From Prochlorococcus sp. MIT 1307 (GTDB lineage: Bacteria > Cyanobacteriota > Cyanobacteriia > PCC-6307 > Cyanobiaceae), in contig NZ_CP139301.1 of the NCBI RefSeq assembly GCF_034092395.1, forward strand, positions 1,860,001 through 1,924,000: a stretch of DNA of 64,000 bases, read 5' to 3'. Position 1 is the first letter of the stretch. The number at the start of each line of letters is the position of its first letter. The position numbers and the translations under genes are program-made. Below, piece by piece: positions 28,737 through 37,157 of the stretch. The notes beneath the pieces were generated by a model, which made no database searches, was not told where the DNA came from, and saw only the letters and a list, made by a program, of their open reading frames with translations.

Positions 28737-28881
28737 TTAGCCTAAGACTTGCTGCTCCATATCCTTGAGATTTTGTGATCAAGTAAGTTTTGATTGTTTT
28801 GGAAGTCCCTATGAGCAGCAGTTGAAACACTTTCTCTATGGGTTATTCAATAAAGGGTTTAAAGTATTAATCATCATTTAA

Positions 28882-30363
28882 TTAGGTGTTAAGTATTACA
28901 GATGCTGGCCTTGCTCTTCCAGTGGAAGCCCATTCTTTTAAGGAGGTGAGTTGCTCCTTTGCTGTTCTTGATAGTGGGATTAATTGACTTGCAGCAAGAA
29001 TTAGATCTGTTTCTTCTAGTTCTCGCCTTTCTGCAAATGCAAGATGCATAGCCTCTATCACAGTCTGTTCTAGTTCTGCACCAGAGAACTCACTCGTACG
29101 TCCAAGGACAGTGTTTAAAGAGAGGTTTAAGTTTGGCCTCCTTTGTTGGATATGTAATTCCAGTATCCTTAATCTTTCTTGGATGCTAGGTAGGTCAAGC
29201 ATAAAAATCTCATCGAAGCGGCCTTTGCGTAGAAGTTCGCTAGGTAATCTTTCAACACCATTCGCTGTCGCAACTACAAAAACTGCTGAGGTTTTCTCTG
29301 CCATCCAAGTTAGGACGTTTGCTAGGACCCGTTGACTTGTTCCGCCATCACTTCTGGCATCGCCACCAAATCCTTTGTCGATTTCATCTATCCATAGAAC
29401 ACAAGGAGCCATAGCTTCTGCTCGTTGAATAGTCTCTCTAGTGCGTGCTTCACTTGCACCAACCAATCCTGCAAAAAGACGTCCTACATCCAGCCTTAAC
29501 AATGGCATCGACCAACTATGCGCAATAGCTTTAGCTGTTAAGGATTTACCTGTACCTTGCGGGCCAACTAGTAAAACTCCTCTTGGGAGTGGTAATCCAA
29601 AGTTGCGTGCTTCATCTGAAAATGCTTGGTGGCGTTGGCCCAACCATCCTTTGAGTGCATCTAGACCTCCGATATCTGCTGTAGTGGCTTTTGTTTCGCA
29701 ATATTCGAGAACCTCACTTCTTGCGATGTTTTGGCGCTTTTCTTCAAGGATTTCGGTCAAGTCTTCACGACCTATTTGGCCTCTTTGTGCAAGAGCCCTT
29801 GCTGCTACTTGACGGACTCTTATTTCACTAAGTCCACTGCATGCATGAGTTAATTCTTCTAGAACGTCATTTTTAAGTGATTGACCAGTTGCTTTAGCAA
29901 TATTAGTAATTAGATTTCTAAGCTCCAGCTCTTCTGGTAGGGGTAGATCTAAAATAGTTAAAGCTTCATCAAGATCTTTAGGAGGGTCCCACGAACCTGA
30001 GCAAAGAACAATTGTGTGAGGCTTTTTTCTGAGTACGCAACTAAGGTTTCTAAGCATGCGTGCTATGCCTGCGTCTTCACAAAAACGATGGAAATCTTTT
30101 AAAAGAAGAATTGTTGGGTTGTTTGTGTCGATCTTTTGAAGCCATTGAAGAACAGCCATTGGTTGCCTAGCACCAAGTCCTTTTTCATTAACTACACCTT
30201 GGAGACCTTCTATGAAGTCCCAGCAGGCGAGACGCCTGGGCTTCAACCTTGCCGCTGCTTGAGTTAATAGTTCCTCGAGCCGTTCTTCTTCATTGCTACG
30301 TATCCAAATAAGAGGTGTTCTGGCTCTAATTAAAAGATCTAAATGGGCATCCCAACTTTTCAT
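28882..30363 (-). CDS. ycf46: AAA ATPase Ycf46
   Basis: 493 residues, matching the Ycf46 family of cyanobacteria and plastids. The N-terminal domain (about 1-230) begins SWDAHLDLLIRARTPLIWI. The AAA module has Walker A GPQGTGKSLTAKA, Walker B VLWIDEIDKGF and an arginine-rich second region LRKGRFDEIF. The family has been linked to carbon uptake and CO2 response in a cyanobacterium, but its substrate is not established. It overlaps the DUF177 gene upstream by four bases. Confidence 0.9.
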   Translation of the reverse strand: MKSWDAHLDLLIRARTPLIWIRSNEEERLEELLTQAAARLKPRRLACWDFIEGLQGVVNEKGLGARQPMAVLQWLQKIDTNNPTILLLKDFHRFCEDAGIARMLRNLSCVLRKKPHTIVLCSGSWDPPKDLDEALTILDLPLPEELELRNLITNIAKATGQSLKNDVLEELTHACSGLSEIRVRQVAARALAQRGQIGREDLTEILEEKRQNIARSEVLEYCETKATTADIGGLDALKGWLGQRHQAFSDEARNFGLPLPRGVLLVGPQGTGKSLTAKAIAHSWSMPLLRLDVGRLFAGLVGASEARTRETIQRAEAMAPCVLWIDEIDKGFGGDARSDGGTSQRVLANVLTWMAEKTSAVFVVATANGVERLPSELLRKGRFDEIFMLDLPSIQERLRILELHIQQRRPNLNLSLNTVLGRTSEFSGAELEQTVIEAMHLAFAERRELEETDLILAASQLIPLSRTAKEQLTSLKEWASTGRARPASVILNT

Positions 30364-30878
30364 GGCTTTAGTAACTTTTTAAGCTCAGACCATCGAGGAT
30401 CAATTGATTTTGGATCATTGTATTGAAAGTCAGTAGACAATAATTTATCTTCCTTTTTCAGATTTATTGCTCCTTTGCAATCGAGGCTACAAATTTTTAA
30501 TAAGGGCATTTGCAGGCTCAATTGCTCATAAACCCACCTTTCAAGATCAAATTCACTATAAGGATCGATATGATCTACAATTTCATCTTGGTAGAAATCT
30601 TCTTTTAATTGGTCCATTTGCTCAATTAAAAGCATTTCATATGAGTCATATTTAAGTATTTGATTGAAATCTAATAGACATCTATCACATTTAAGGTTAA
30701 TGATTGTATTTATATCGCCTTTGATTTTCAGGATTTGTCCTTGAATCTCAGCAGTTATTACTCCACGAATAGGAGTTAAAGAAGGCAGCTCATCTAGATA
30801 TCCTTCGAATCTAAAAACCTTTGGAGCTGATAGGACTTTTAATTCCTTTAGTGGAATCGGTTGGAGCCCAAGACTCAT
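30360..30878 (-). CDS. DUF177 (YceD family) protein
   Basis: 172 residues. A Cys-x-x-Cys in [10 protein letters not shown] and a second Cys pair further on ([13 protein letters not shown]) fit the DUF177 fold, and the acidic middle is typical. In other organisms DUF177 proteins are linked to 23S rRNA accumulation and lie beside rpmF. In this genome it lies between yidC and ycf46, overlapping both by four bases, so it is probably translated in one coupled unit. Confidence 0.82.
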   Translation of the reverse strand: MSLGLQPIPLKELKVLSAPKVFRFEGYLDELPSLTPIRGVITAEIQGQILKIKGDINTIINLKCDRCLLDFNQILKYDSYEMLLIEQMDQLKEDFYQDEIVDHIDPYSEFDLERWVYEQLSLQMPLLKICSLDCKGAINLKKEDKLLSTDFQYNDPKSIDPRWSELKKLLKP

Positions 30879-32017
30879 TTGCCACTTTTGGGCTCGAAGG
30901 GTAAACGCTCTCCTAAAGCTTGCGCTGATCCAGCAACTGCAGTGGTTGTAGGTTTTGAAAGTTGATCATCAAGTATCTTTTGAAGGTTATCTGGTAGCGC
31001 TTCACGACTTAGCAGGAAAGTTTGTACTGCTTGGAAGATGTTTGCAATCACCATGTAAAGCAATACACCAGCTGGCAGCGGGAAGAAGAGAAACATGCCA
31101 GTGATCATTATTGGAGTGATCTTGTTGGCTGTTGATTGTTGTGGGTTTACAGGCATTCCCCTTCCTGAAAGTGCCTGAGAAATAACAAGTGTTAGGCCAA
31201 AGCCCCCGACAAGAATCGCGATGTCCCAATTAATTGCTCCATCAACATAGAAACCAACTTGACCTAGAGCTTTTATGAAAAGAAAGCCACTTTTGGCTGC
31301 TAATCCTGGGATTTTCCCTTCAACAGTTGCATCTCCTGGAGAAATACCTTTGACGCTCCCATCAGAGGAAACTTCTACAAATTCCTCACCTTTTGTGACC
31401 TTCCAATTCGGAGTGAATTGTGAGCCATTGTCAAATCGAGATAGGACTTTGCTATATGGTTCTCCTCTAAGTGTTTGGAGGTTGATCTGTACTTTTTCAC
31501 CTGTTCCAATTTTTGTTCCTCCTGGTAGAGAGGCAACAATCGGGAAATGGTCTTTTTCTGTTACAAATATCGAATGTCTTCCACTCGTAAAGGGCTTTGG
31601 TTCAACTGTGGCAATTTGCTCTGAAGGCAGGACTTTCATATTGACCAAATATGGAACATCAGCGAAGGGTGATCCTCTTAAGGTCGCAAATAGAGCAAAG
31701 AGTATTGGCATCTGCACTAAAAGGGGTAAACAACCCGCAAGAGGGCTGCCGAACTCACCCATAAGTTTCCCTAGCTCCTCTTGTTGCTTTTGAGGGTTGT
31801 TTGCATAACGACTTTTGATTTCTGCTTGTCGTTTCTGCATTACTGGCTGGGCAATACGCATGCGTCTAGCACTTCGAATTGATCCAGCGCTTAAAGGGAA
31901 TAGTGCAAGTCTTATGACAATTGTTAGTGCAACAATCGCTAGCCCGTAGCTGGGTACTAATCCATAGAAGAAATCCAGGATCGGTATCAGGAGATTGTCA
32001 GAGAGGTACCCGATCAC
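30875..32017 (-). CDS. yidC: Membrane protein insertase YidC/Oxa1 with inserted Ig-like domain
   Basis: 380 residues. The conserved core has the first span ([20 protein letters not shown]), the cytoplasmic hairpin with [26 protein letters not shown] and two C-terminal spans. Between them, about residues 130-250 form a soluble insert facing away from the cytoplasm. Its later half ([17 protein letters not shown]...GDATVEGK) looks like a bacterial Ig-like (Big2-type) domain. YidC inserts membrane proteins into plasma and thylakoid membranes. Gene order rpmH-rnpA-PH-yidC is conserved in bacteria. Confidence 0.94.
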   Translation of the reverse strand: MIGYLSDNLLIPILDFFYGLVPSYGLAIVALTIVIRLALFPLSAGSIRSARRMRIAQPVMQKRQAEIKSRYANNPQKQQEELGKLMGEFGSPLAGCLPLLVQMPILFALFATLRGSPFADVPYLVNMKVLPSEQIATVEPKPFTSGRHSIFVTEKDHFPIVASLPGGTKIGTGEKVQINLQTLRGEPYSKVLSRFDNGSQFTPNWKVTKGEEFVEVSSDGSVKGISPGDATVEGKIPGLAAKSGFLFIKALGQVGFYVDGAINWDIAILVGGFGLTLVISQALSGRGMPVNPQQSTANKITPIMITGMFLFFPLPAGVLLYMVIANIFQAVQTFLLSREALPDNLQKILDDQLSKPTTTAVAGSAQALGERLPFEPKSGK

Positions 32018-32100
32018 GATTGTTTTATCAGGGTGGAGGGAAATGTCATGCCAGTTTGCAATATCAGATGTCCAGTTGTCTTATTCGTTGGACGCTTCCC

Positions 32101-32508
32101 TTAGGCAGCGAAACCTTGCACATCCTTAGCAGAAGTACTGGAAACATTACTATTCATTTGCTTCAGGATGAAATTTTCTGTCTCTCGAAAGCTAGGAACT
32201 GAACGCATTTCTAGTTTGGCTCCATCTTTTAAAAAAAGAACCATGTCTCCATAAAAACCAAAACCCCTTGGAATAGAACGAATTTCCTTGATCTGGTTAT
32301 AAACAACTTGACTTTGATCTCTTCCGAACCACCCCCCTGTAATTGAAACCCTTTTCTGGGTGATTTTGTAACGAAGCCATAATGCACGAACTACCGCACC
32401 AAAGGCGAAGGGAAGCCCCACAAGTGTTAGTCCTGCTATTAGGTTGATAATTAGGTCGACTTTTGCAGGGCCGCCCTCATAATAAATTTCTTCTTGAATG
32501 TTTTTCAT
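32101..32508 (-). CDS. PH-domain (bPH2-like) membrane protein
   Basis: 135 residues from the ATG at 32508; the frame extends 12 codons further up, inside rnpA. Start MKNIQEEIYYEGGPAK, a hydrophobic hairpin (VDLIINLIAGLTLVGLPFAFGAVVRAL), then a strand-rich segment with ITQKRVSITGGWFGRDQSQVVYNQIKEI, typical of bacterial PH domains. It overlaps the stop of rnpA. Function unknown; the position between rnpA and yidC suggests a role tied to membrane protein insertion. Confidence 0.72.
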   Translation of the reverse strand: MKNIQEEIYYEGGPAKVDLIINLIAGLTLVGLPFAFGAVVRALWLRYKITQKRVSITGGWFGRDQSQVVYNQIKEIRSIPRGFGFYGDMVLFLKDGAKLEMRSVPSFRETENFILKQMNSNVSSTSAKDVQGFAA

Positions 32509-32891
32509 GGAAGGAAACCTGCTTTCAGAAGCAATCTGTCGCATTCTTTAAGCAATTGCTTAGGCTCTTTGGAAGAAGATTGAGGTTTGAGACTGAAAAG
32601 TGCCCATTTATTAGAAAGTCCACTTACACCATATAATTTTTCTCTTAGATGTTGATGAATAAGGCGCCTTAGGCGGTTTCTGATCACTGCCTTTTTGCTC
32701 ACTTTGCTGCTAATAGCAATTGCGCACCTGCAAGTTTTTGATTCAAATTTTAGATCTTTGCGTTTATAAAATTTACTTTCTGCCTTGACAACTCTTAGCA
32801 AGATTGAGGGCTCGTGATACCGAAGGCCTTCTTTATATAGATGATCAAAACATCTGTGCCCTTGTAATCGCATTGATTTAGGCAAAACCAT
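32505..32891 (-). CDS. rnpA: Ribonuclease P protein component
   Basis: 128 residues. MRLQGHRCFDHLYKEG begins the RnpA fold, and the basic RNRLRRLIHQHLRE is the conserved RNR motif that binds the P RNA. Other parts are also rich in Lys and Arg. It supports RNase P in maturing tRNA 5' ends. It lies immediately downstream of rpmH, the usual order. Confidence 0.95.
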   Translation of the reverse strand: MVLPKSMRLQGHRCFDHLYKEGLRYHEPSILLRVVKAESKFYKRKDLKFESKTCRCAIAISSKVSKKAVIRNRLRRLIHQHLREKLYGVSGLSNKWALFSLKPQSSSKEPKQLLKECDRLLLKAGFLP

Positions 32892-32947
32892 TTGCTATTT
32901 CCTTATCCTTGATTGGAAGGGGCAATGAATATTGGAATGGCTTCAAA

Positions 32948-33085
32948 TTAAACTGCGATTCGCACTCTGCCTCTTTTGCGACGACTTCGAATGACTCTGC
33001 GGCCAGTATGAGTTCTCATACGAACGCGAAATCCTGATACCCGCTTCCTTTTTCGGCTTGTGCCTCCAAGGGTTCTTTTAGTCAT
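32948..33085 (-). CDS. rpmH: 50S ribosomal protein L34
   Basis: 45 residues from ATG 33085 to stop 32948. [32 protein letters not shown] and the basic end [13 protein letters not shown] match L34 almost fully. It starts the minus-strand run rpmH-rnpA-PH-yidC-DUF177-ycf46-serS-rseP. Confidence 0.96.
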   Translation of the reverse strand: MTKRTLGGTSRKRKRVSGFRVRMRTHTGRRVIRSRRKRGRVRIAV

Positions 33086-33133
33086 TGATCTTTTTCGCGG
33101 TAAGTGCTTTGTCCTAGTAAGTAATTTATCAGT

Positions 33134-33721
33134 TCAACGAATATCTAGATTCCAACTACCTATGTAACGGGAAATAGGCATGTCTCCAGGGGATTGTGTC
33201 AAAGCATTCACTTGAAACATTCCAACTTTGCTTGGGTTGAAGATTTTCATCACAACCGCATACCCTTCCTTACTAACAGGAATGGGTTGATTTGGGAAAA
33301 CATCGATAGAGGTTTTCTCACCTTTGGTTACTTCAAAGACAGCAGGTATTTTTTCCTCACATCTTGTTTTTTCAAGCATTCCACCAACACTAATGCGACA
33401 TAAACTTAATTTTTTCGGCTTGATATTTGAATCAAAATGCTCAGGGAAATTTATGGTTAGTTTGAGTATTGCTGTCTTCCTAGTCTTTGGTTTCATTACT
33501 AGGTAATAAGTCGACCTAGCTCTTTTTTGGTCTGAACTTTGATAGTAATAAAGCTTTTTATAGTTTGCATCCTGCTCCCAACGAAATTCAAGCATTGCTG
33601 GTGTGCTTAAACCTTTAGGAGGATTGATTCCTTCTAAAGCTAGACATGCACCAACAATCCCTATCTTTATGCCAGTTGCCACAATCATTTGTAGGCGAAC
33701 ACTTGATTGAATTAGGGCCAT
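33134..33721 (-). CDS. DUF2808 family exported protein
   Basis: 195 residues. An N-terminal hydrophobic segment (about 12-30, IVATGIKIGIVGACLALEG) looks like a signal peptide. The rest is strand-rich: AMLEFRWEQDANYKKLYYY, LKLTINFPEHFD, and GYAVVMKIFNPSKVGMFQV near the end. That pattern, including the final ISRYIGSWNLDI, is typical of the cyanobacterial DUF2808 family, found in periplasm or envelope and of unknown role. Confidence 0.75.
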   Translation of the reverse strand: MALIQSSVRLQMIVATGIKIGIVGACLALEGINPPKGLSTPAMLEFRWEQDANYKKLYYYQSSDQKRARSTYYLVMKPKTRKTAILKLTINFPEHFDSNIKPKKLSLCRISVGGMLEKTRCEEKIPAVFEVTKGEKTSIDVFPNQPIPVSKEGYAVVMKIFNPSKVGMFQVNALTQSPGDMPISRYIGSWNLDIR

Positions 33722-33833
33722 CTGTTGAAGTTCAGCGTTTGGATGGAAACTTGAAATTTTTAGGAGGATGTTGATATTCTCCTTTGCTCTCTTGATCCAT
33801 AGACAAAGATTGGGCCGGCCAAATATCTGGCAG

Positions 33834-34220
33834 TTATGGTTTTGATCTATCTGGCCGCAATGAAATCGCCTCTCCTAGATAGGGGTGCTGAGGTTTTTGA
33901 TTGATTGGCAGAAATACGTGTGCAAGTATTCGAATGCAATTCTTTAAATCTCCCGGTACTGACATTTGCTGGCAATCTAGTAACGCCACGTTGTCCCAAC
34001 CTGGCTGTCGCCTGGCTATGGCAGCTGGGAAACAAGCATTTAAATCAGTTGTTACAGAAAATGTGATGGATACAATCTGCTCAGGTTTGAGTTTGTTCCG
34101 CTCGACTAGTGCCTCGACCAGTTCAGTCACCGATGAGTCGATTGCTTCGACTTCATTGCTTTGACTAGTAGTTGCGCCTCTTATTCCTTTTAATTGAAGG
34201 CTTTCTTTTTGTAAGGCCAT
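33834..34220 (-). CDS. aroH: Chorismate mutase, AroH class
   Basis: 128 residues. IRGATTSQSNEVEAIDSSVTEL and ITFSVTTDLNACFPA are hallmarks of the monofunctional AroH trimer of the Bacillus type. It converts chorismate to prephenate for Phe and Tyr synthesis. sppA lies upstream, three bases away on the same strand. Confidence 0.92.
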   Translation of the reverse strand: MALQKESLQLKGIRGATTSQSNEVEAIDSSVTELVEALVERNKLKPEQIVSITFSVTTDLNACFPAAIARRQPGWDNVALLDCQQMSVPGDLKNCIRILAHVFLPINQKPQHPYLGEAISLRPDRSKP

Positions 34221-34223
34221 AGG

Positions 34224-35036
34224 TCAGGGCTTAAAAAGCCACAAGATTTGGCCACTATTGGATAGCTCAAAATTAATTAAGGTAATCATGTTGGAAAAGA
34301 AAGAGCTCCCAGGAAGTAAGCCCATTAATCGTTTTTTGGGACTGCCAAGAGTAATTGTGCGGGTTTTTTCCTCATCTAGACCCGCAAGTTTTGCTGCTAG
34401 CCGTCGAGCATGATCTTCATCACCCAACTCATCGATTAATCCAAGCTCCAGTGCTTGTGAGCCTGTGAATACCCTTCCATCAGCAAACTCGCGGACCTCT
34501 TTATTGGTTAGTTGTCGACCATTTGCAACAGCCTCAACAAATTGGTCATAACTACTATCAATGAGTGATTGAAGAAGATCCCGCTCCTCATTTGAAAGGG
34601 CACGATCTGGTGAGAGAATATCTTTAAAAACTCCACTTTTCACTGTCTCAAAACGTATACCTATTCGTTCTAACAACTTGGAGAGATTGTTTCCTCGCAG
34701 GATCACACCAATTGAACCAGTGATTGTCCCTGAATTAGCAACAATTTTTTCCGCAGCGACTCCCACATACACTCCTCCAGAGGCTGAGATGTTCCCAAAG
34801 CTGGCAACAACATGACAACCCTTTGCTCTGAGTCTGAGAAGGGCTCCATGTATTTCCTGACTATCCCCAACAGTGCCGCCTGGGGTGTCTATGCGAAGTA
34901 ATAGGGCGGGATATTCCCTTTCCTCAATTTGCTTTAGAGCTTTGAGGACGAGTTTGCGAGTAGAACCATTAATTGGTCCTTCAATAAGGATGCGTGCAAT
35001 TCTCTTTCTGGATTTGCGACGCAAGGGCCAGATCAT
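34224..35036 (-). CDS. sppA: Signal peptide peptidase SppA (short form)
   Basis: 270 residues, the short SppA with a single S49 domain. The conserved segments are LLRIDTPGGTVGDSQEIHGAL, FGNISASGGVYVGVAA with the nucleophile Ser and GVFKDILSPDRALSNEER, with a Lys in the first expected for the catalytic dyad. There is no clear N-terminal membrane span, only a basic start. It degrades cleaved signal peptides at the membrane. Confidence 0.9.
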   Translation of the reverse strand: MIWPLRRKSRKRIARILIEGPINGSTRKLVLKALKQIEEREYPALLLRIDTPGGTVGDSQEIHGALLRLRAKGCHVVASFGNISASGGVYVGVAAEKIVANSGTITGSIGVILRGNNLSKLLERIGIRFETVKSGVFKDILSPDRALSNEERDLLQSLIDSSYDQFVEAVANGRQLTNKEVREFADGRVFTGSQALELGLIDELGDEDHARRLAAKLAGLDEEKTRTITLGSPKKRLMGLLPGSSFFSNMITLINFELSNSGQILWLFKP

Positions 35037-35089
35037 TTTAGTTTTGCGTTGTTCCTTAGATCTTAAAAAGGAGATTGCTTGCTGACCTT

Positions 35090-36052
35090 ATGTCTTTAAT
35101 TCGGCACTGGTTGCTGATGGTTTTGCCATTTGCTTTATGGGGCACTGCAATGGCAGCGATGGCTCCATTAGTTGACTCTGCTGGTCCATTGGTAGTTGCT
35201 TCTTTGCGGCTTTTGCCTGCTGGGTTAGTACTTCTTATTGCCGTTCCTTTTTTGGGGCGTAGTTGGGTTATCGCTCCGAAAGATTTGTTGTGGTTTTTGA
35301 TGTTTACTTTTATTGATGCGAGTCTTTTTCAGCTGTTTCTAGCAAAAGGTCTTTCGGAAACAGGTGCTGGCTTGGGTTCGGTAATAATTGATTCGCAACC
35401 ATTGATGGTCGCTCTTCTTGCACGCAGTCTTTTTGGCGATGCAATAAATCCAATTGGCTGGGTTGGGTTGATGGTCGGATTACTGGGCATACTTTGCCTT
35501 GGGGCTCCACCTGAGCTTCTTAGTCAGTGGTTCTTAATGGGCCAGGCTGCATCCATATCAAGTCTTTGGAGTCATGGAGAAGGTTGGATGTTTTCAGCTG
35601 CAATTGCCATGGCTTTGGGCACAGTATTAATACGCTTCACCTGTCGGAATAGTGACCCTGTAGCCGTTACTGGCTGGCACATGATTATTGGTAGTGCTCC
35701 TCTGATTGCTTGCCATTTTTTTGATAGTAAATGGTCATTTTTACCTGACTGGTCAATTTTTGAATGGGGGTTAATGGCATATGCAAGTTTGTTTGGAAGT
35801 GCCTTGGCTTATGGGTTGTTTTTTTGGTTCGCCAATAAAGAAGAACTAACAACTTTTAGTACGCTTGCATTTTTGACTCCTGTTTTTGCCCTCGCCAGCG
35901 GAGGGATCTGGCTGGGCGAGAGGCTTCAACTCTTGCAATGGGTTGGAGTCTCTTTAGTACTGCTATCAGTGGTTTTGGTAAGTCAACGTCGTCGGTTTTG
36001 GCATCCAAGTACATCTGACGCAAATGTTTTGCAAGGAGGAGCGCGGGGTTGA
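35090..36052 (+). CDS. EamA/DMT family membrane transporter
   Basis: About 320 residues with ten hydrophobic spans in two repeats, the EamA drug/metabolite transporter layout. The frame starts at TTG 35075, but that lies directly against the AAGGAG, so ATG 35090 (MSLIRHWLLMVLPFALWG) seems better though its spacing is long. In each repeat ALWGTAMAA and LGTVLIRF stand at the first span. It probably exports a small metabolite. It overlaps the GT4 gene by four bases. Confidence 0.85.
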   Translation: MSLIRHWLLMVLPFALWGTAMAAMAPLVDSAGPLVVASLRLLPAGLVLLIAVPFLGRSWVIAPKDLLWFLMFTFIDASLFQLFLAKGLSETGAGLGSVIIDSQPLMVALLARSLFGDAINPIGWVGLMVGLLGILCLGAPPELLSQWFLMGQAASISSLWSHGEGWMFSAAIAMALGTVLIRFTCRNSDPVAVTGWHMIIGSAPLIACHFFDSKWSFLPDWSIFEWGLMAYASLFGSALAYGLFFWFANKEELTTFSTLAFLTPVFALASGGIWLGERLQLLQWVGVSLVLLSVVLVSQRRRFWHPSTSDANVLQGGARG

Positions 36053-37152
36053 AAACTACATCTCTGAAGCTCGTTTTAGTTAGCACTCCTATTGGTTATT
36101 TAGGGAGTGGGAAAGGAGGTGGAGTTGAGCTAACTATGCGCTCATTGATAAAGGGACTTTTGTCTTTAGGACACAAGATTACTTTGCTAGCACCACAGGG
36201 ATCGGTTCTCCCTTCTGATTGCTCTGCCGCGGAGATAAGACACGTTCCTGGCATAGATCAACCAAGTTGGCAGCATCAGGAAGTTAGTGCTCCAGTAGTT
36301 ATTCCTCCTGATGGGGTTTTGCTTGGCCTGTGGGAACAAGCACTGGAACTTGGGAAAGAATCTGATGCAGTGCTTAATTTCAGTTACGACTGGCTGCCTA
36401 TTTGGCTGACCCCTCGAGTGGAGCCAGATTTGTTTCATCTGATCAGCATGGGAGCCGTCTCTCAAGTTATGAAAACGCTTATTAGTGAATTGTCTAAATC
36501 TGATCCTTCTCGACTTGCTTTTCATACATACCGCCAAGCTTCTGACTATGAACTTTTTGGAGAGCCTGTCGTTTTAGGTAATGGTTTTGATCTGAATCAT
36601 TATGATTTTCAGCCTCTAGGTGGGGGGCCACTTGGCTGGGCAGGAAGGGTTGCTCCTGAGAAAGGCTTAGAAGATGCAGTTGCTGTTGCAGCCGCATTGG
36701 GAGATCGATTATTGGTTTGGGGTGTAATGGAAGACCCGGAGTATGCAAAAAAAATCGAATCAAATTTCCCCCCTGGAACAATTGATTGGAGAGGCTTTCT
36801 TTCGACAGCTGAATTACAGAGTCAACTTCGCACCTGTAGAGCTTTATTGAATACACCAAAATGGAATGAAGCCTATGGAAATGTTGTTGTAGAAGCAATG
36901 GCTTGCGGAGTCCCTGTAGTTGCTTATGACCGTGGTGGTCCTGGTGAACTTATTAATTCTGGTTTTACTGGCTGGTTAGTTCCTCCTGACGATGTTGTTG
37001 CTATGACTGAAGCTGCATCACAGGTAGGAATGATTGACCGAAAAGAATGTCGGAACTGGGTCGAGAATTCAGCATCTCATGATGGATTTGCGCGACGAGT
37101 TGAGTCTTGGATAAAGAAAGGTATTTCTACAACAAAGTTTCCCAAGGGCTAA
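36049..37152 (+). CDS. GT4 glycosyltransferase, pteridine glucosyltransferase-like (BGluT type)
   Basis: 367 residues from TTG 36049, preceded by AAGGAGGA. Opening LVLVSTPIGYLGSGKGGGVELT and the later LNFSYDWLPIWLTP resemble the cyanobacterial UDP-glucose:tetrahydrobiopterin glucosyltransferase. The GT-B donor site is GWAGRVAPEKGLEDA, TPKWNEAYGNVVVEAMACGVPVVAYDRGGP. The likely product is a glucosylated pterin, but only the family resemblance supports this. The TTG overlaps the stop of the transporter gene, so the two are probably coupled. Confidence 0.72.
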   Translation: MKTTSLKLVLVSTPIGYLGSGKGGGVELTMRSLIKGLLSLGHKITLLAPQGSVLPSDCSAAEIRHVPGIDQPSWQHQEVSAPVVIPPDGVLLGLWEQALELGKESDAVLNFSYDWLPIWLTPRVEPDLFHLISMGAVSQVMKTLISELSKSDPSRLAFHTYRQASDYELFGEPVVLGNGFDLNHYDFQPLGGGPLGWAGRVAPEKGLEDAVAVAAALGDRLLVWGVMEDPEYAKKIESNFPPGTIDWRGFLSTAELQSQLRTCRALLNTPKWNEAYGNVVVEAMACGVPVVAYDRGGPGELINSGFTGWLVPPDDVVAMTEAASQVGMIDRKECRNWVENSASHDGFARRVESWIKKGISTTKFPKG

Positions 37153-37157
37153 TTGAT

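Noticed and set aside
28750-28818. Imperfect inverted repeat upstream of serS
   Set aside because: A possible T-box-like or leader structure, but the arms are short with a bulge, the loop is about 50 bases and no conserved T-box bases are visible; the orientation relative to serS is also wrong.
35075-35089. TTG start for the DMT transporter
   Set aside because: It touches the Shine-Dalgarno-like AAGGAG with no spacer; ATG 35090 is preferred, though not proved.
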